Positions 11,330-21,153 of a stretch of DNA of 64,000 nt are shown one piece after another; position 1 is the stretch's first letter; every line of letters starts with the position of its first letter. Origin of the DNA: Daldinia sp. FL1419 (Eukaryota; Ascomycota; Sordariomycetes; Xylariales; Hypoxylaceae); NCBI GenBank assembly GCA_025201765.1, contig MU623372.1, forward strand, positions 227,659 to 291,658, given 5' to 3'. Under the pieces are notes generated by a model, which did not search any database, had not been told where the DNA came from, and saw only the letters and a list, made by a program, of their open reading frames with translations. The position numbers and the translations under genes were made by a program.

Positions 11330-12021
11330 TGTGGCTGTGATATACAAGAATTAAATATGGAAAAAGGCAAAATCAAATGCCACCACAAATATCAGGGCGT
11401 TCGAAAGGGGAAGGAGAAGAGAAACTTCGCCGGCGTTGTTGAATTGTAGGCGTTGAAGGATTGAGTTTTTGAGATTCCGGGGAAGAAAAGCTTCAAAAAA
11501 ATGACTTCAAAAAATTTAATCCAATGACGGAGAACCGGCCAGAAGCCGAAGCTATTCTACGCTAACCCGATAGGGTATGGTGCTACCACAAGCTCATTCG
11601 ACGAGCGACTTCATGGAAATTCATAGAACATGATTTGTTGCCATTCTAGATTTAGATGTTGTAATCGGGTTTGATACTATTGATTTTATTTCGTTTCCGA
11701 ATAACATGTTTTATTTACTCTGTGGTTTTCCTATGGTGTTGTCTGGGATTGAAGCTATCGTAAATCAATTACCACTGCAACTGTTTGTTAGAGGAAGGGT
11801 TGTAAAAAAATAATGAGGGGTGATTGGTATGAGACTAGGTCTTGTGCAAGGTTTCGTAGACGTAAGTCCGGAATTATACTAACCTTAATAACTATATAAT
11901 CTTACAACATTTGTCAGCACCAGTATAAACGTACATCTTGGAAAAGGACATAAAATTGAAAGTAATAAGAGCGGACAATTACGGTGTTAGGAGCTATTCC
12001 CGTCCGTAGTTTGAATACCTA
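11330..12021. promoter_or_regulatory. hsp60 upstream region
   Basis: The segment lies 5' of hsp60 up to the edge of the transposon patch. Several GAA/TTC triplets occur (for example around 11,608-11,627) but their spacing does not match the regular nGAAn array of a canonical heat-shock element, so no element is claimed. The rest is AT-rich and featureless. Confidence 0.4.
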
Positions 12022-12217
12022 TCCCCTTAACTGGCACAAAACAGCACCCCCTCCTGAAAAACGTACAGTACATGGCCAAAGGGGATGTTTGGTTGCATAA
12101 GTATGGGAAGATTTATAGGGGGTAAGTATAAATATTAGTAATATGTTAAAAAGGTATTGCTTAATTTATCCTTATTAAAATTTGGCTTATTTGTAGTTTT
12201 ATAATACTTTTTTATAT

Positions 12218-13428
12218 TGAACTGGTGTAGTGTGAGTACGTGGTTGTAATATGCAACAGGGATACGTAATAGGAGTACGCAGTACGGATACGCAGCAGGA
12301 ATACGTAATAGGAACTATTCCGAAGGACCTTGATAGATACCCCTATAAGGTTTACATATACTCGTTTGGATATAAATAAGCCTTCAAGAATTGCTTTCTT
12401 ACCTGATCAATTTAAGTTCTATATAGTTCATTAAGAGTTGTTTCTATATAACTTTATACGAATAATATATATTCTTTTGGCCTATATCCTCTTTATATGC
12501 GCTACCATTGTAGAGCAATTACATATAGCAGTTCATCTATCTGATCATCTCGATACCTCTTTCAAGATATAGTGAACCGGGGGTAGTGTGATTATGTAAT
12601 AGGAGCTACCCTAAAGGGCCCTGTTGGCTACCCCCTTTAAGGTTTATACGCTCTTTTGGATATAAATAGGTCTTCAGGAGTTGTTTTCTTGCCTGATCAG
12701 CTCAAGTTCTACATAGTTCTTCAGAGATCGTCTTCATAGAGCCTTCATACGAGAATATACAATTTTCAGTCTCCTCCTTGAAGATATCCTCCTAGAGTGC
12801 GTTACCATTGGCAAGCAATCACATATATCTGGTTTCCTATCCGATCGTTCCATTATACTCCTCAGGATATAGACACCTTGTATCCTCGAGCTCATACAGC
12901 CTCTGGCTTGCTATGGGTTAGTTGAAGTATAGGGCATATCCTGCAGGAGCTATCAGAGCTCCTGTTCAGTGGCGACCACCTTCAGACCTCGAACACCGCA
13001 ACCTCAGTCTTAGGAGGACCGATATCCATGAGAATCGCATCTATCTAGGACCGTTTCCGTCTGATCAGGGCCGATATCAGGTTTATCAGGGCCATTTTTC
13101 GAGGACCGACAACATGGTCAATATCACTGCCACCAGCCTGATCAGAGCAATTATCGTCTGATCAGGACAATTACAGCCTCAGGTCGAAAAAACGAGAGCC
13201 TGAGAGAACGAGGAGTGAGGGAAGTCCATTTGACCCTGAAACCTCGTGCCAAGCCCGATGCGAAAACCCTCACACAGCCAGCATCGAACACCCTATTAGA
13301 ACCACCACCCCCCACACTACCCCGGTTCAATAGTCACCTTACATCCTCGAGCTCATACAGCCTCTGGTTGCTATGGGTTAGTTGAAGTGTAGGGCATATC
13401 CTGCAGGAGCTATCAGAGTTCCTGTTCA
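12218..13428 (+). mobile_element. Short LTR-retroelement derivative
   Basis: The segment starts TGAACTGG and ends CCTGTTCA, so its termini are short inverted repeats (TGAAC/GTTCA). It is bounded by ATAT on both sides (12,214-12,217 and 13,429-13,432), a plausible 4-bp target duplication. Inside are a partial LTR (12,218-12,572), a complete LTR (12,573-12,968), about 360 bp of unrelated internal sequence, and the last roughly 100 bp of a third LTR copy. No reverse transcriptase is present. The flanks 12,077-12,217 and 13,429 onward are two halves of one older repeat that is continuous at 34,733-34,980, which supports a real insertion. Confidence 0.65.
12573..12968 (+). repeat. Complete LTR copy (about 396 bp)
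   Basis: Runs from TGAACCGGGGG to CTCCTGTTCA. It contains a promoter-like CTCTTTTGGATATAAATAGG near 12,650-12,669. Close to its 3' end lies a stem-loop, CAGGAGCT-ATCAG-AGCTCCTG. The same blocks recur at 12,218, at 13,331-13,428 and at 13,592-14,325. Confidence 0.65.
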
Positions 13429-13591
13429 ATATATTTAATTAAATTTAGGAATTTTGCTTAATTTTTTCCGTAATTGAAAAGCATTTTTTAAGGTGCTTTT
13501 TAGCTTGTTTATTTTGATTCTATAGTACTTTAGTGTTATAAATGCCTTATAATTATGGCGTATATATATATTATAATTATAGCATATATAT

Positions 13592-14325
13592 TGAACCGAT
13601 GTAGAGCAATTAGGTCATAGATACTACCCTGTAGAGACCCTATTAGCCCCCTTAGAGCTAGACCCTCCAGGTCTCCACAGCTCTTTTGGACATAAATAAG
13701 CCCTCGAGAGTTGTCTTTCTTGCCTGATCAGCAGAGGCTCATCAAAGTTCTATAGCTTAGTTTCTTCATAAATTCTTTGTACGAGAATATATAATTTTCA
13801 GTCTCTTTTTTGAAGATATCCTCCTAGAGTGCGCTACTATTGGCAAGCAGTCACATATATCTGGTTTTCTATCCGATCGTTCTATTCTCCTCAGGATATA
13901 GTCACCTTATATCCTCTAGCTCATACAGCCTCTGGCTTGCTATGGGTTAGTTGAAGTACAGGTAGGTAGGTAGGTAGGTAGGTATATTTAACGCCGGGGC
14001 GGGGGGAGGGACCAGCCCCCGCAGACCTCCCTAAGGGTATGCGGCGTGCAGAGCTATCTACTTCTAAATACATATTTCGATATCCTGCATTCAAACCTTA
14101 TAAGGCACACATGATGATTATCCAACCGTTCCCGTTGGCTCCTCCAAGTGAGCTCGTGTCCGGTGCAATATCTTTTCGGGTGTCACCCACCAGGGTGCCA
14201 GTATATTCGCTTTAAAGCCGTTCTGTTTCAAGCCCTTCTTCTAGCTTGAGGTATGTTCGAGCCGTAGATGCCACCCCCTCGGAGGGTGTTGGAGTACAGG
14301 GCATATCCTGCAGGAGCTATTAGAG
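13592..14325 (+). repeat. Solo LTR of the same family, interrupted by an insert
   Basis: Starts TGAACCGATGTAG and matches the complete LTR up to GGGTTAGTTGAAGTA (about 13,959). It resumes at about 14,296 with CAGGGCATATCCTGCAGG and ends GAGCTCCTGTTCA. The intervening roughly 335 bp is foreign: it opens with a (GGTA)n microsatellite (13,960-13,984) and a G-rich block. I do not recognise the insert. Confidence 0.55.
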
Positions 14326-14385
14326 CTCCTGTTCAAGACGTGTTATAATTGTAATATATTTAATGGTTATTATATATATTAAGGT

Positions 14386-14455
14386 CCTGATCGGCTCGAT
14401 CTCTAAGCTGATCGGCTCGATCTCAAAGCCATGCTTGGAGATCGAGCCGATCAGG
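14386..14455. repeat. Inverted repeat able to form a hairpin
   Basis: CCTGATCGGCTCGATCTC at 14,386-14,403, partly repeated at 14,408-14,424, pairs perfectly with its inverse at 14,438-14,455. It sits inside the TA-flanked element. No function assigned. Confidence 0.7.
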
Positions 14456-14478
14456 CCCTAAATATATAATTATAATAG

Positions 14479-14596
14479 GTTGCGATAGTGAGGTTGTAAT
14501 AGTGAGGTTGCAATAGCGAGGTTGCAGTAACGAGGTGGCAATAGTGAGGTTGCAATAGTGAGGTTGCAATAGCGAGGTTGCAATAACGAGGTGGCA
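14479..14596. repeat. Minisatellite, about 15-bp units
   Basis: About eight tandem units of the form GAGGTTGCAATAGC with single-base variants (AATAGT, AGTAAC, GGTGGC). Any open frame across it is a by-product of the repeat. Confidence 0.8.
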
Positions 14597-14812
14597 AATA
14601 GCTTTAATAAGTATAAACCAATAAGCCTCAGTTTCCAAACGTTCTGTAGCTTGTTTTTGCTACCTCTTGTACTGTACGTATATTTGAGTGGGGTGCTGTT
14701 TTGTGCCAGTTGAGGGGATAAAAGGACCTAAAGAGTAGGTAGTCTGGCACGTCAGTTTGTTCGATATCTTCTCATCTTCTCATCTTCTCTGCACCACCCC
14801 AACCCCTTCATC

Positions 14813-15929
14813 ATGGCAACCACCGCAAAGACAATTGTGGCTACAGGCGCCAGCTCGGGCTTGGTAGGCAACATTCACTGATAATCACACAACATGAATC
14901 TAACCTCTTAACTATGCTATATAGGGATTTGAGCTGGTTAAACAACTTCTAGACCAAACAGAGCCTTACAAATTCATCCTTGGGGCTAGGGACATGAAGA
15001 CAGCTCAGGCTACCTTCGATGGACTCGAGTACGACAGTAACAAGCATAGCGTAACCATCTTTCCGTTGGAGCTGTCGAATCTTAGAACCGTCAAGAGTTT
15101 CTCTCAGCAAACCCTTGACAAACTTGGACAAGACAAGATCGACTACTTATTGCTCAATGCAGCAATAGGCAAGAACTCGGATGGGCCTGGCCCTCATGGT
15201 TCCAAGTGGAGCGAGCCATACCTCGTAAACCATCTTTGTGAGAAACCACTTAATTCTTTCTAGGTCGAAAGGCGGTGCTAATGATGACTAGCACAACACT
15301 ACCTAGTTCACCTACTCCGAGAGAAGTTGGAGGCATCGCAGTCGCGCATTGTGGTGGTCTCTTCCGGCGCCGTTTGTCTCGTCAAAGATCCTAGTATGTG
15401 AAATTTATCCATCGCTTAACCATGCCCAATACTGATCTTATAATTACACGTAGAATTCCTTGAACATGACTTGACGGGTGGTACAAAAACGGAGCGTAGC
15501 GAATACGGCGCCACAAAATTTGTTCAATTACTTGGAGCCCACTGGTGGCGCCGCCAACTCCAGGGTAAATGCCACGTCGTTGTTGTTTCCCCCGGCATGG
15601 TTCCTGGTACCGGTATTATGAGAGGCAACGATCGGATGAAGTTGCCCATGTATCACCCGGATGCGAAGAGTATCCCTACAGGTACGTTTAGCCCCTATCC
15701 ACCATATAATAAAGGGGTTATGAGTTACTAACAATTTTTAGGTGCCCGAAATATCTACCGCGCATTCGTCAGGGATGATTTCCCCGAAGACCCTGAAGAG
15801 ATCTTCTTGGCGTGTTGGGGGGAGTGGTGGCCCAAGTCTATCTACGGGCTTACTCTAGATAAAGCTCTTCAGGACAAATGGTCACCTAGCAAAGAGGAGA
15901 TTGAGAAGGAAGAGGGTTTGGCTGCTTAA
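14813..15929 (+). CDS. Short-chain dehydrogenase/reductase
   Basis: Five exons: 14813-14863, 14925-15237, 15292-15393, 15454-15681, 15742-15929, joined by four introns of 54-61 bp with good GT..AG ends; 293 residues. The N-terminus carries the Rossmann cofactor motif TGASSGLG (residues 11-18). The LLLNAAIG block, the catalytic serine strand VVVSSGAV and the YGATK motif (Tyr173, Lys177) complete a classical SDR active site. The substrate is unknown; the overall form resembles fungal retinol-dehydrogenase-like and protochlorophyllide-reductase-like SDRs. The start ATG lies only 94 bp from the end of a DNA transposon, so its promoter is partly or wholly transposon-derived. It precedes a Zn2Cys6 regulator, which may control it. 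Confidence 0.85.
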
Positions 15930-16254
15930 CTGAATTTGATTACTCATGAACAAGGGGATGGCTTGGCAAGGATATTGAATAGGTACGTCAGAAGAGAGAA
16001 GTTTGTTGTTTTCAAGCATCAAATGTGGTTGAATACATATAGCACCCCGTATTATAAAGTTAGGTAGTTATAAGCATACTATCGCGGGACGATTTCGTAA
16101 TATTTCGCTTTACCCCTAGCGACCTTAACCTCCAATGTTCTACGACGCAGTTAAACATTCTAGGTACCTAGGCAGAGAACTACTTTTACCAGGTATAAGG
16201 ACATAGCAGCAGCCGGTGAATAATCAAGTCTATCATTATAAAGAACGAAAGCAG
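15930..16254. other. Convergent 3' intergenic region
   Basis: About 325 bp between the ends of the SDR (plus) and the regulator (minus). No feature recognised. Confidence 0.5.
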
Positions 16255-17775
16255 TTACGGCTCTATACTATCCCGCAGTAACTGTCTCGTCTGCTCAATG
16301 TGTTTTCGTAGTGCACTAACGCCACCTTTCCCAACATCCGGCTTGTATACAAGTTCCTCCTTGATCAACACCGCTCTCAATACTCGAAAGAACTCGGGTT
16401 CGCTTAAGAGACCATCCTGGTTAATTGCGCGCATCTCTAACCGAAACTCTTGTGGTATTCCCAGAAGGTTTTCCATCTTCTCGAATAGGTTGATAACCAC
16501 TTGAATGAACAAGGTAGCTTGCAGATTGCCAGATTCTATGGCGAAGTTAGTGCTATTATCGTGCATATGATTTGATTACTCAATACGAGGGTTAGGGGGC
16601 CACTTACGAAGAGGGAAACTCCCAAAATCTATCCCTGGTAGTTCGCATAGAAAAGGAAAGTCGCTTTTGGATATTTCCAAAAGGCCCTCGTAGCAATGGG
16701 TAAAGAAGATGAGATAAAGTTGCGTGATATGTATATAGGATATGAGAATATGCATGAGTGTCGCCGAATCGAGACATCGTTTAGGCTTATTCCTTAGCGT
16801 AGACACGAATGATGGGGTCGCTAATGTCTGTCCGTATTGGGAGGGGTGTGGTGAGTTGTTCCCTCTGCTTGAGCCGCTTGCGTTACCCTCGAGCCTTGAT
16901 TCTGGTGTCCTAGGGGAAGACGCATGAGATGACATTGTAGTTGGTGTCTGATTCGCATCTGAAAGTGTGCATATGGCGTCTACAAACGCGCGACTGCTTT
17001 CTAGCACTCTGTGTATCGGTGTCCCAGAGAAATCGTCTGTTCTGTCATTGGGTGTAACGAGCGTGTCGAGGTTTATATCGGGGGACCCTCGTCCAATTTG
17101 GTCTAAGAGCTTAACCAAATCCAGGTTGATCTTAGCGAGTTTTTGTGTATCGCTCTCAGAGATCCCACGACCAACTTCAACAACCGAATCCTGTGTAGCA
17201 ACAACGCCTTCCGGAGAAACCGGGCTATTATGGCTTATACTAGTTTCCCGTCCCTGTAGAGATAGCGTCCCGGCTGGCGAAGCACCCAATTGGAAACCAG
17301 ATAAAGTAGGGATAATTTCTGACTGGTAGTCTATCGGTAAATAGTTTTTGTTGGTGGTAGCATCTAAAGATGGGAAACTTCCATTGAAGCCATCGCCAAA
17401 TATAGGTCCGTATATAGCAGGGTCCCAAGACTCGACCATTTCAGGATAAGTCCCCGTGTCTTGATTATTGCTGGGCACCTCAAGGAAAGCTGGTGGTAGC
17501 GTATTAATTGTCTGATTAGCATTAATATCCGGTGTAGTCTGTTGCTGGTCTTCCTGTCGTGGTCGTTTCCGTACCCCAGGACCGACGCCTCCTATTTTGC
17601 GACGGGAGCGTATGGGCACGTTAGGGGTAGTGGCGCACTGGGCACCTGCTCGCGTACATCGATAACAGCGCTCTTGTCCCGGTTCTCTCAGGCATCTCAA
17701 TTTGTGCCCCTTGCACCGATCGCAAGCAGATCTGCGGACCGGGAGACCGGGGTATGTTACTTGCGCGCCTTGCAT
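16255..17775 (-). CDS. Zn(II)2Cys6 transcription factor
   Basis: Two exons, 16608-17775 and 16255-16535, with a 72-bp intron (GTAAGT..CACTAAC..TAG); 482 residues. The start ATG at 17,775 gives MQGAQVTYPGLPVRRSACDR; an in-frame TTG just upstream is not a likely start. The binuclear zinc cluster is at about residues 16-44: CDRCKGHKLRC, eight residues, then CYRC and a final Cys six residues later, followed by a basic linker RSRRK. The middle is Ser/Thr/Pro-rich. The C-terminal half (LMHILISYIHITQLYLIFFTH onward) resembles the regulatory region of AflR-type cluster regulators. The choice of 3' splice site is the only one I found that keeps the frame open, and it also has a branch site. It is divergent from the tannase gene, which suggests local control. 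Confidence 0.87.
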
Positions 17776-18909
17776 TTTCAATCAGAGCTTTCACTGGCGA
17801 CTTTGAGGGCGTCAATTAGAAAATTTACCGTTAAGATATGAAATTCTCAAGGTATTCACGAGCTGATATTTGTTCGTTGGCTAGGAAAGCTGCGCCACAC
17901 TTAGACGTTTTTTCGAGTACATAAGGCTAGTCTATTTATAGATGCTGAATGCATGGGACTTTCATGCATCATTCATACCATTAACTACATGTAATCATTA
18001 TTGATAGAACAGTTTGATTCCAATAGCTGAGCCATCAATTCGCTGCGGAATGGTATTTTATGGATAATGTCTCGTTTAATAAACTTCGCATCATAGTAAC
18101 CTTATACATGTATTTGCCAAGCTATCCATCTACATGATTAAGAGACCAATAGTCATGTCAGCTGAATGCATATTTCGTATGATATAAGAAATAGAGGTTT
18201 ATATTCCTTGGATACTTTAATGTAACTGTGTGCATCACAATCGGAGCATCCGAGGTAAAAATGGCGGAACTGCCGCGCATAGAGCCGCGAAGTTTATCTA
18301 CCCGGGACCGTGGATATGCGTACCTGTAACGCTGCTTTTCCGTAGTGTATCGGAGTGCTCTCGGGGCGGGGACTCTCCATAACTCGAATAAGAGAATACC
18401 TATTTGAGAAAAGGGGTCCCGTGTAATAACCTTTTTCAAACTCCGATAGTGCCCGGGGACAAGGGTTCCCGGAGTGGGTCCGGTAATATTACATATTAAA
18501 CTCATGCCATTATTGGTAGGATGATCAACAAAATGCAATCCTTCAGGATCAAAAGACTCATCGCGGGTCCTGCTGCCTAGGACTCACAAGAGCATCAGAA
18601 CTGTTACCAATTAATGCCTTCTTAAGTACTATCACGTACTGATTTGTATGAGGACCTACTTGTCGGGTTAGCTCTCGAGGTCATAAATAACTTCATAATA
18701 AGAGGCAACATACGATACTGCACGAGGGCATACTAGCCAATAGGAACTTTCTCACATAGGTACCTAGTAGGTTTTGAAGACATCAAAATACCCGATATGT
18801 ATAAAAAATCGACATATTGTATACTGTGGAGGATCATCAGCTAGGACAGAGTGAATAAGAGAAGGTTATTATGTAATAAGGGGTTGAGGATATACTATGT
18901 ACCCTTGAG
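17776..18909. promoter_or_regulatory. Divergent regulatory region, Zn2Cys6 regulator / tannase
   Basis: A 1.1-kb spacer between head-to-head genes. CGG/CCG triplets, the half sites of Zn2Cys6 proteins, cluster at about 18,350-18,490. They include CTCCG and CGGAG arranged as an inverted pair about 24 bp apart, and CCCGG blocks between them. Whether the neighbouring factor binds them is inference. No gene recognised; a 126-residue minus frame here has no family features. Confidence 0.4.
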
Positions 18910-20580
18910 ATGGCAACGAGAATAATAAGTTATAAGGATCGTTCAGCATTTATAAGGCCTACATCGTCCCCAAAGTTGAGGAAGCTCGTTTATTGCCACG
19001 ACTATATGATCAACTCCTCCATCATGTGTACTCCTGCCCGGATCCCCTACCCGGAGTTGCCTGGCGTACAATTCACTTCACTTAGCACTTCGCTAGTATC
19101 CAACTTGACCGTTGATATTCTTGAGAGCACATACGTGAATAATGGAGCTATCCACGCCGAAGGTGTCAGTTTCTGCAACCTCACGACTACTTACACACAT
19201 ACTGGGGAGTCCGATACCGTCACTATTAGCATATATCTCCCTGAAGAGTGGAACGGCAGGATGCAGGGTGTTGGGGGAGGCGGCTATTCCGCCGGAGGCG
19301 TTAACTTTCCAGTGCTCCAGTATACCATGCTCGGCGCCGTGTCGGAAGGGTACTCTGCTATCACTACCAACGCCGGCCATTCTTCAATCAATCCTGACGA
19401 TTGGATCCTGAAGAGCCCCGGACACGTTAACCTTCAACTCCTCGAAGAATTCGGCTCTACCTCGCTCAACGAATTATCCATTATTGGGAAGGCGATTACG
19501 GAGAGTTACTATGGCAAGCCGCCAGCATACTCCTATTGGAACGGGTGTTCCCAGGGAGGGCGGCAAGGTTTCAAAATTGCCGAGAAGTATCCCACCGCAT
19601 TCGACGGGATAGTGGCTTCAGCCCCAGCAGTCGACTTCGCCGGTTTGGGAGTGGCTGATCATTGGCCTCAGGTTGTGATGAAGGCGCTGGGCCACTACCC
19701 GAAGAATTGTGAGTTCGTCGCGATTACGGAAGCCTTTATCAAGTACTGCGATGGTAACGATGGGCTGTTTGATGGGATTGTCACTGACCCGGATTCCTGC
19801 GACTTTGATCCGTATTCCGTGGTGAACAAAACCATCGATTGCCCGGATATCGACGCTGGGACTACGCGTGTCTCGGAAGCCGCCATCAAGGTCGTAATTG
19901 CAACATGGGACGGCGCTCAGAAATCGGATGGCTCGTTCCTTTGGTACGGACTCAAAAAGGGAGCAAGCCTAGTAGACGAGATGATTCCACTCGGGGTCAA
20001 CGCTGGACTTGCGACGACTAATTGCGTGGGGAATGGTACCTGCACAGGCCACACGATGGCTGTTGTTGATGCGTGGATCCGACTTCTCATCAAGAAAGAC
20101 CCTACTTTCGATGTTTCGACCGTAACAGTTGACGAACTTCGGGTTCTATTCCAACAATCGCTAGACGAGTATGGTCCGGTATTCAACGTGGAGCCTAACT
20201 TGGACGGCTTCCGTGAGGCGGGGGGCAAGTTGTTGACGTACCACGGTCTAGCCGACGCTATCCTTCCCACGGACTCTTCGTCGGACTTCTATGAAAAGGT
20301 CGCGAAGCACGATAAGAGGATAAACGATTACTATCGGCTTTTTGAAGCACCGGGACTTGCCCATTGTTGGTCAGGCTCTGGGGGATATTACCCTGCCGGA
20401 ATTTTCAAGGCTTTGGTCTCTTGGGTTGAATCCGATATTGTCCCTGATAAGCTCGTTGCGGCGACATCTGAGAGTTTAGGTCCAGCTCGCGAGAGTATCT
20501 TGTGTCCTTACCCCCAGAAAGTACGGTATAATGGGACGAGTTCAAACGCCACAGCGGGTGATTTCTACTGCGACAACTAA
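18910..20580 (+). CDS. Tannase / feruloyl-esterase family hydrolase
   Basis: One exon, 556 residues. The family's CS-D-HC catalytic arrangement is visible: the nucleophile elbow WNGCSQGGRQGF (Ser about 213 next to a Cys), the Asp in YHGLADAILP (about 449) and the His in GLAHCW (about 485, next to a Cys). The calcium-site-like segment YCDGNDGLFDGIVTDPDSC is also present. These enzymes cleave ester bonds of gallate or ferulate in tannins and plant cell walls, normally outside the cell. Oddly, the N-terminus (MATRIISYKDRSAFIRPT...) has no evident signal peptide. Either an upstream exon was missed, a downstream start is used (Met at codon 32 or 37), or the enzyme is intracellular. It is divergent from the regulator and convergent with the GH105 gene. 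Confidence 0.88.
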   Translation: MATRIISYKDRSAFIRPTSSPKLRKLVYCHDYMINSSIMCTPARIPYPELPGVQFTSLSTSLVSNLTVDILESTYVNNGAIHAEGVSFCNLTTTYTHTGESDTVTISIYLPEEWNGRMQGVGGGGYSAGGVNFPVLQYTMLGAVSEGYSAITTNAGHSSINPDDWILKSPGHVNLQLLEEFGSTSLNELSIIGKAITESYYGKPPAYSYWNGCSQGGRQGFKIAEKYPTAFDGIVASAPAVDFAGLGVADHWPQVVMKALGHYPKNCEFVAITEAFIKYCDGNDGLFDGIVTDPDSCDFDPYSVVNKTIDCPDIDAGTTRVSEAAIKVVIATWDGAQKSDGSFLWYGLKKGASLVDEMIPLGVNAGLATTNCVGNGTCTGHTMAVVDAWIRLLIKKDPTFDVSTVTVDELRVLFQQSLDEYGPVFNVEPNLDGFREAGGKLLTYHGLADAILPTDSSSDFYEKVAKHDKRINDYYRLFEAPGLAHCWSGSGGYYPAGIFKALVSWVESDIVPDKLVAATSESLGPARESILCPYPQKVRYNGTSSNATAGDFYCDN

Positions 20581-21153
20581 GGTACGGTGGACTTGAGGTG
20601 CTTAAACATGCTGATTCATAGGGACAACCGGAATTTTGATCTAATTGGTGGGAATAAGTGGTATCCTTCTCGAGTACTTACATTCTGTACAGCTGTAACC
20701 GTTTTGACTTGTTTTACGTAGCTAAATTAATTCGAAAAAAAAAACGCGTTTCTCCACTCAGATCATCCTTTTACACTCTATCTTCTCCAGGATCCAAAAA
20801 GGCGTTTTTTGATTGTTGTCCTTGGCCCTGTAGCCCATTATCGGGGTTAGGTTCAGGGGTCAGCGGATGGGCGGCGGGGTGATTTTTCAGCAAATAGGGG
20901 TAACTCCATACAGAGTAGCCATTCCGCCACCAAATATTAATAGCATCACTTCGTCGCCAGAATACATTCCGCGGAAAACCTGAAAAAAGTTCCTATAAGC
21001 TGACATTGCTTTTTTGCATTTCGTTTTTGATCAAGAAAAAAAAAGGAGAGAAATATGTACATCAATTCCTACGGATACATAGTAAATACCCCTCACACCC
21101 TCCCTCCTATGTTGATTGTTCGTATTTTATCTTAACACTCCTTTCTAGGCGCA
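20581..21153. other. Convergent 3' intergenic region
   Basis: Lies between the ends of the tannase gene and the GH105-like gene. A-rich tracts at 20,732-20,743 and 21,035-21,045. No gene recognised. Confidence 0.5.

Larger units (their letters stand above)
12022..14718. mobile_element. TA-flanked DNA transposon (Tc1/mariner-like ends) with nested LTR insertions
   Basis: The left end (12,022-12,072) and right end (14,669-14,718) are inverted copies of one another over about 50 bp. Both begin TCCCCT(T/C)AACTGGCAC, continue AAAACAGCACCCC and finish with CGTACAGTACA. Each is flanked by TA (12,020-12,021 and 14,719-14,720), the target duplication typical of the Tc1/mariner/pogo group. No transposase frame survives, so it is non-autonomous or gutted. 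Its interior contains the LTR insertions, hairpin and minisatellite listed separately. The right end lies 94 bp before the start codon of the SDR gene. Confidence 0.75.

Noticed and set aside
11600..11640. Heat-shock element upstream of hsp60
   Set aside because: The GAA and TTC triplets are not spaced as regular inverted five-base units.
18158..18538. 126-residue minus-strand frame in the regulator/tannase spacer
   Set aside because: No family features; lies within a likely promoter region.
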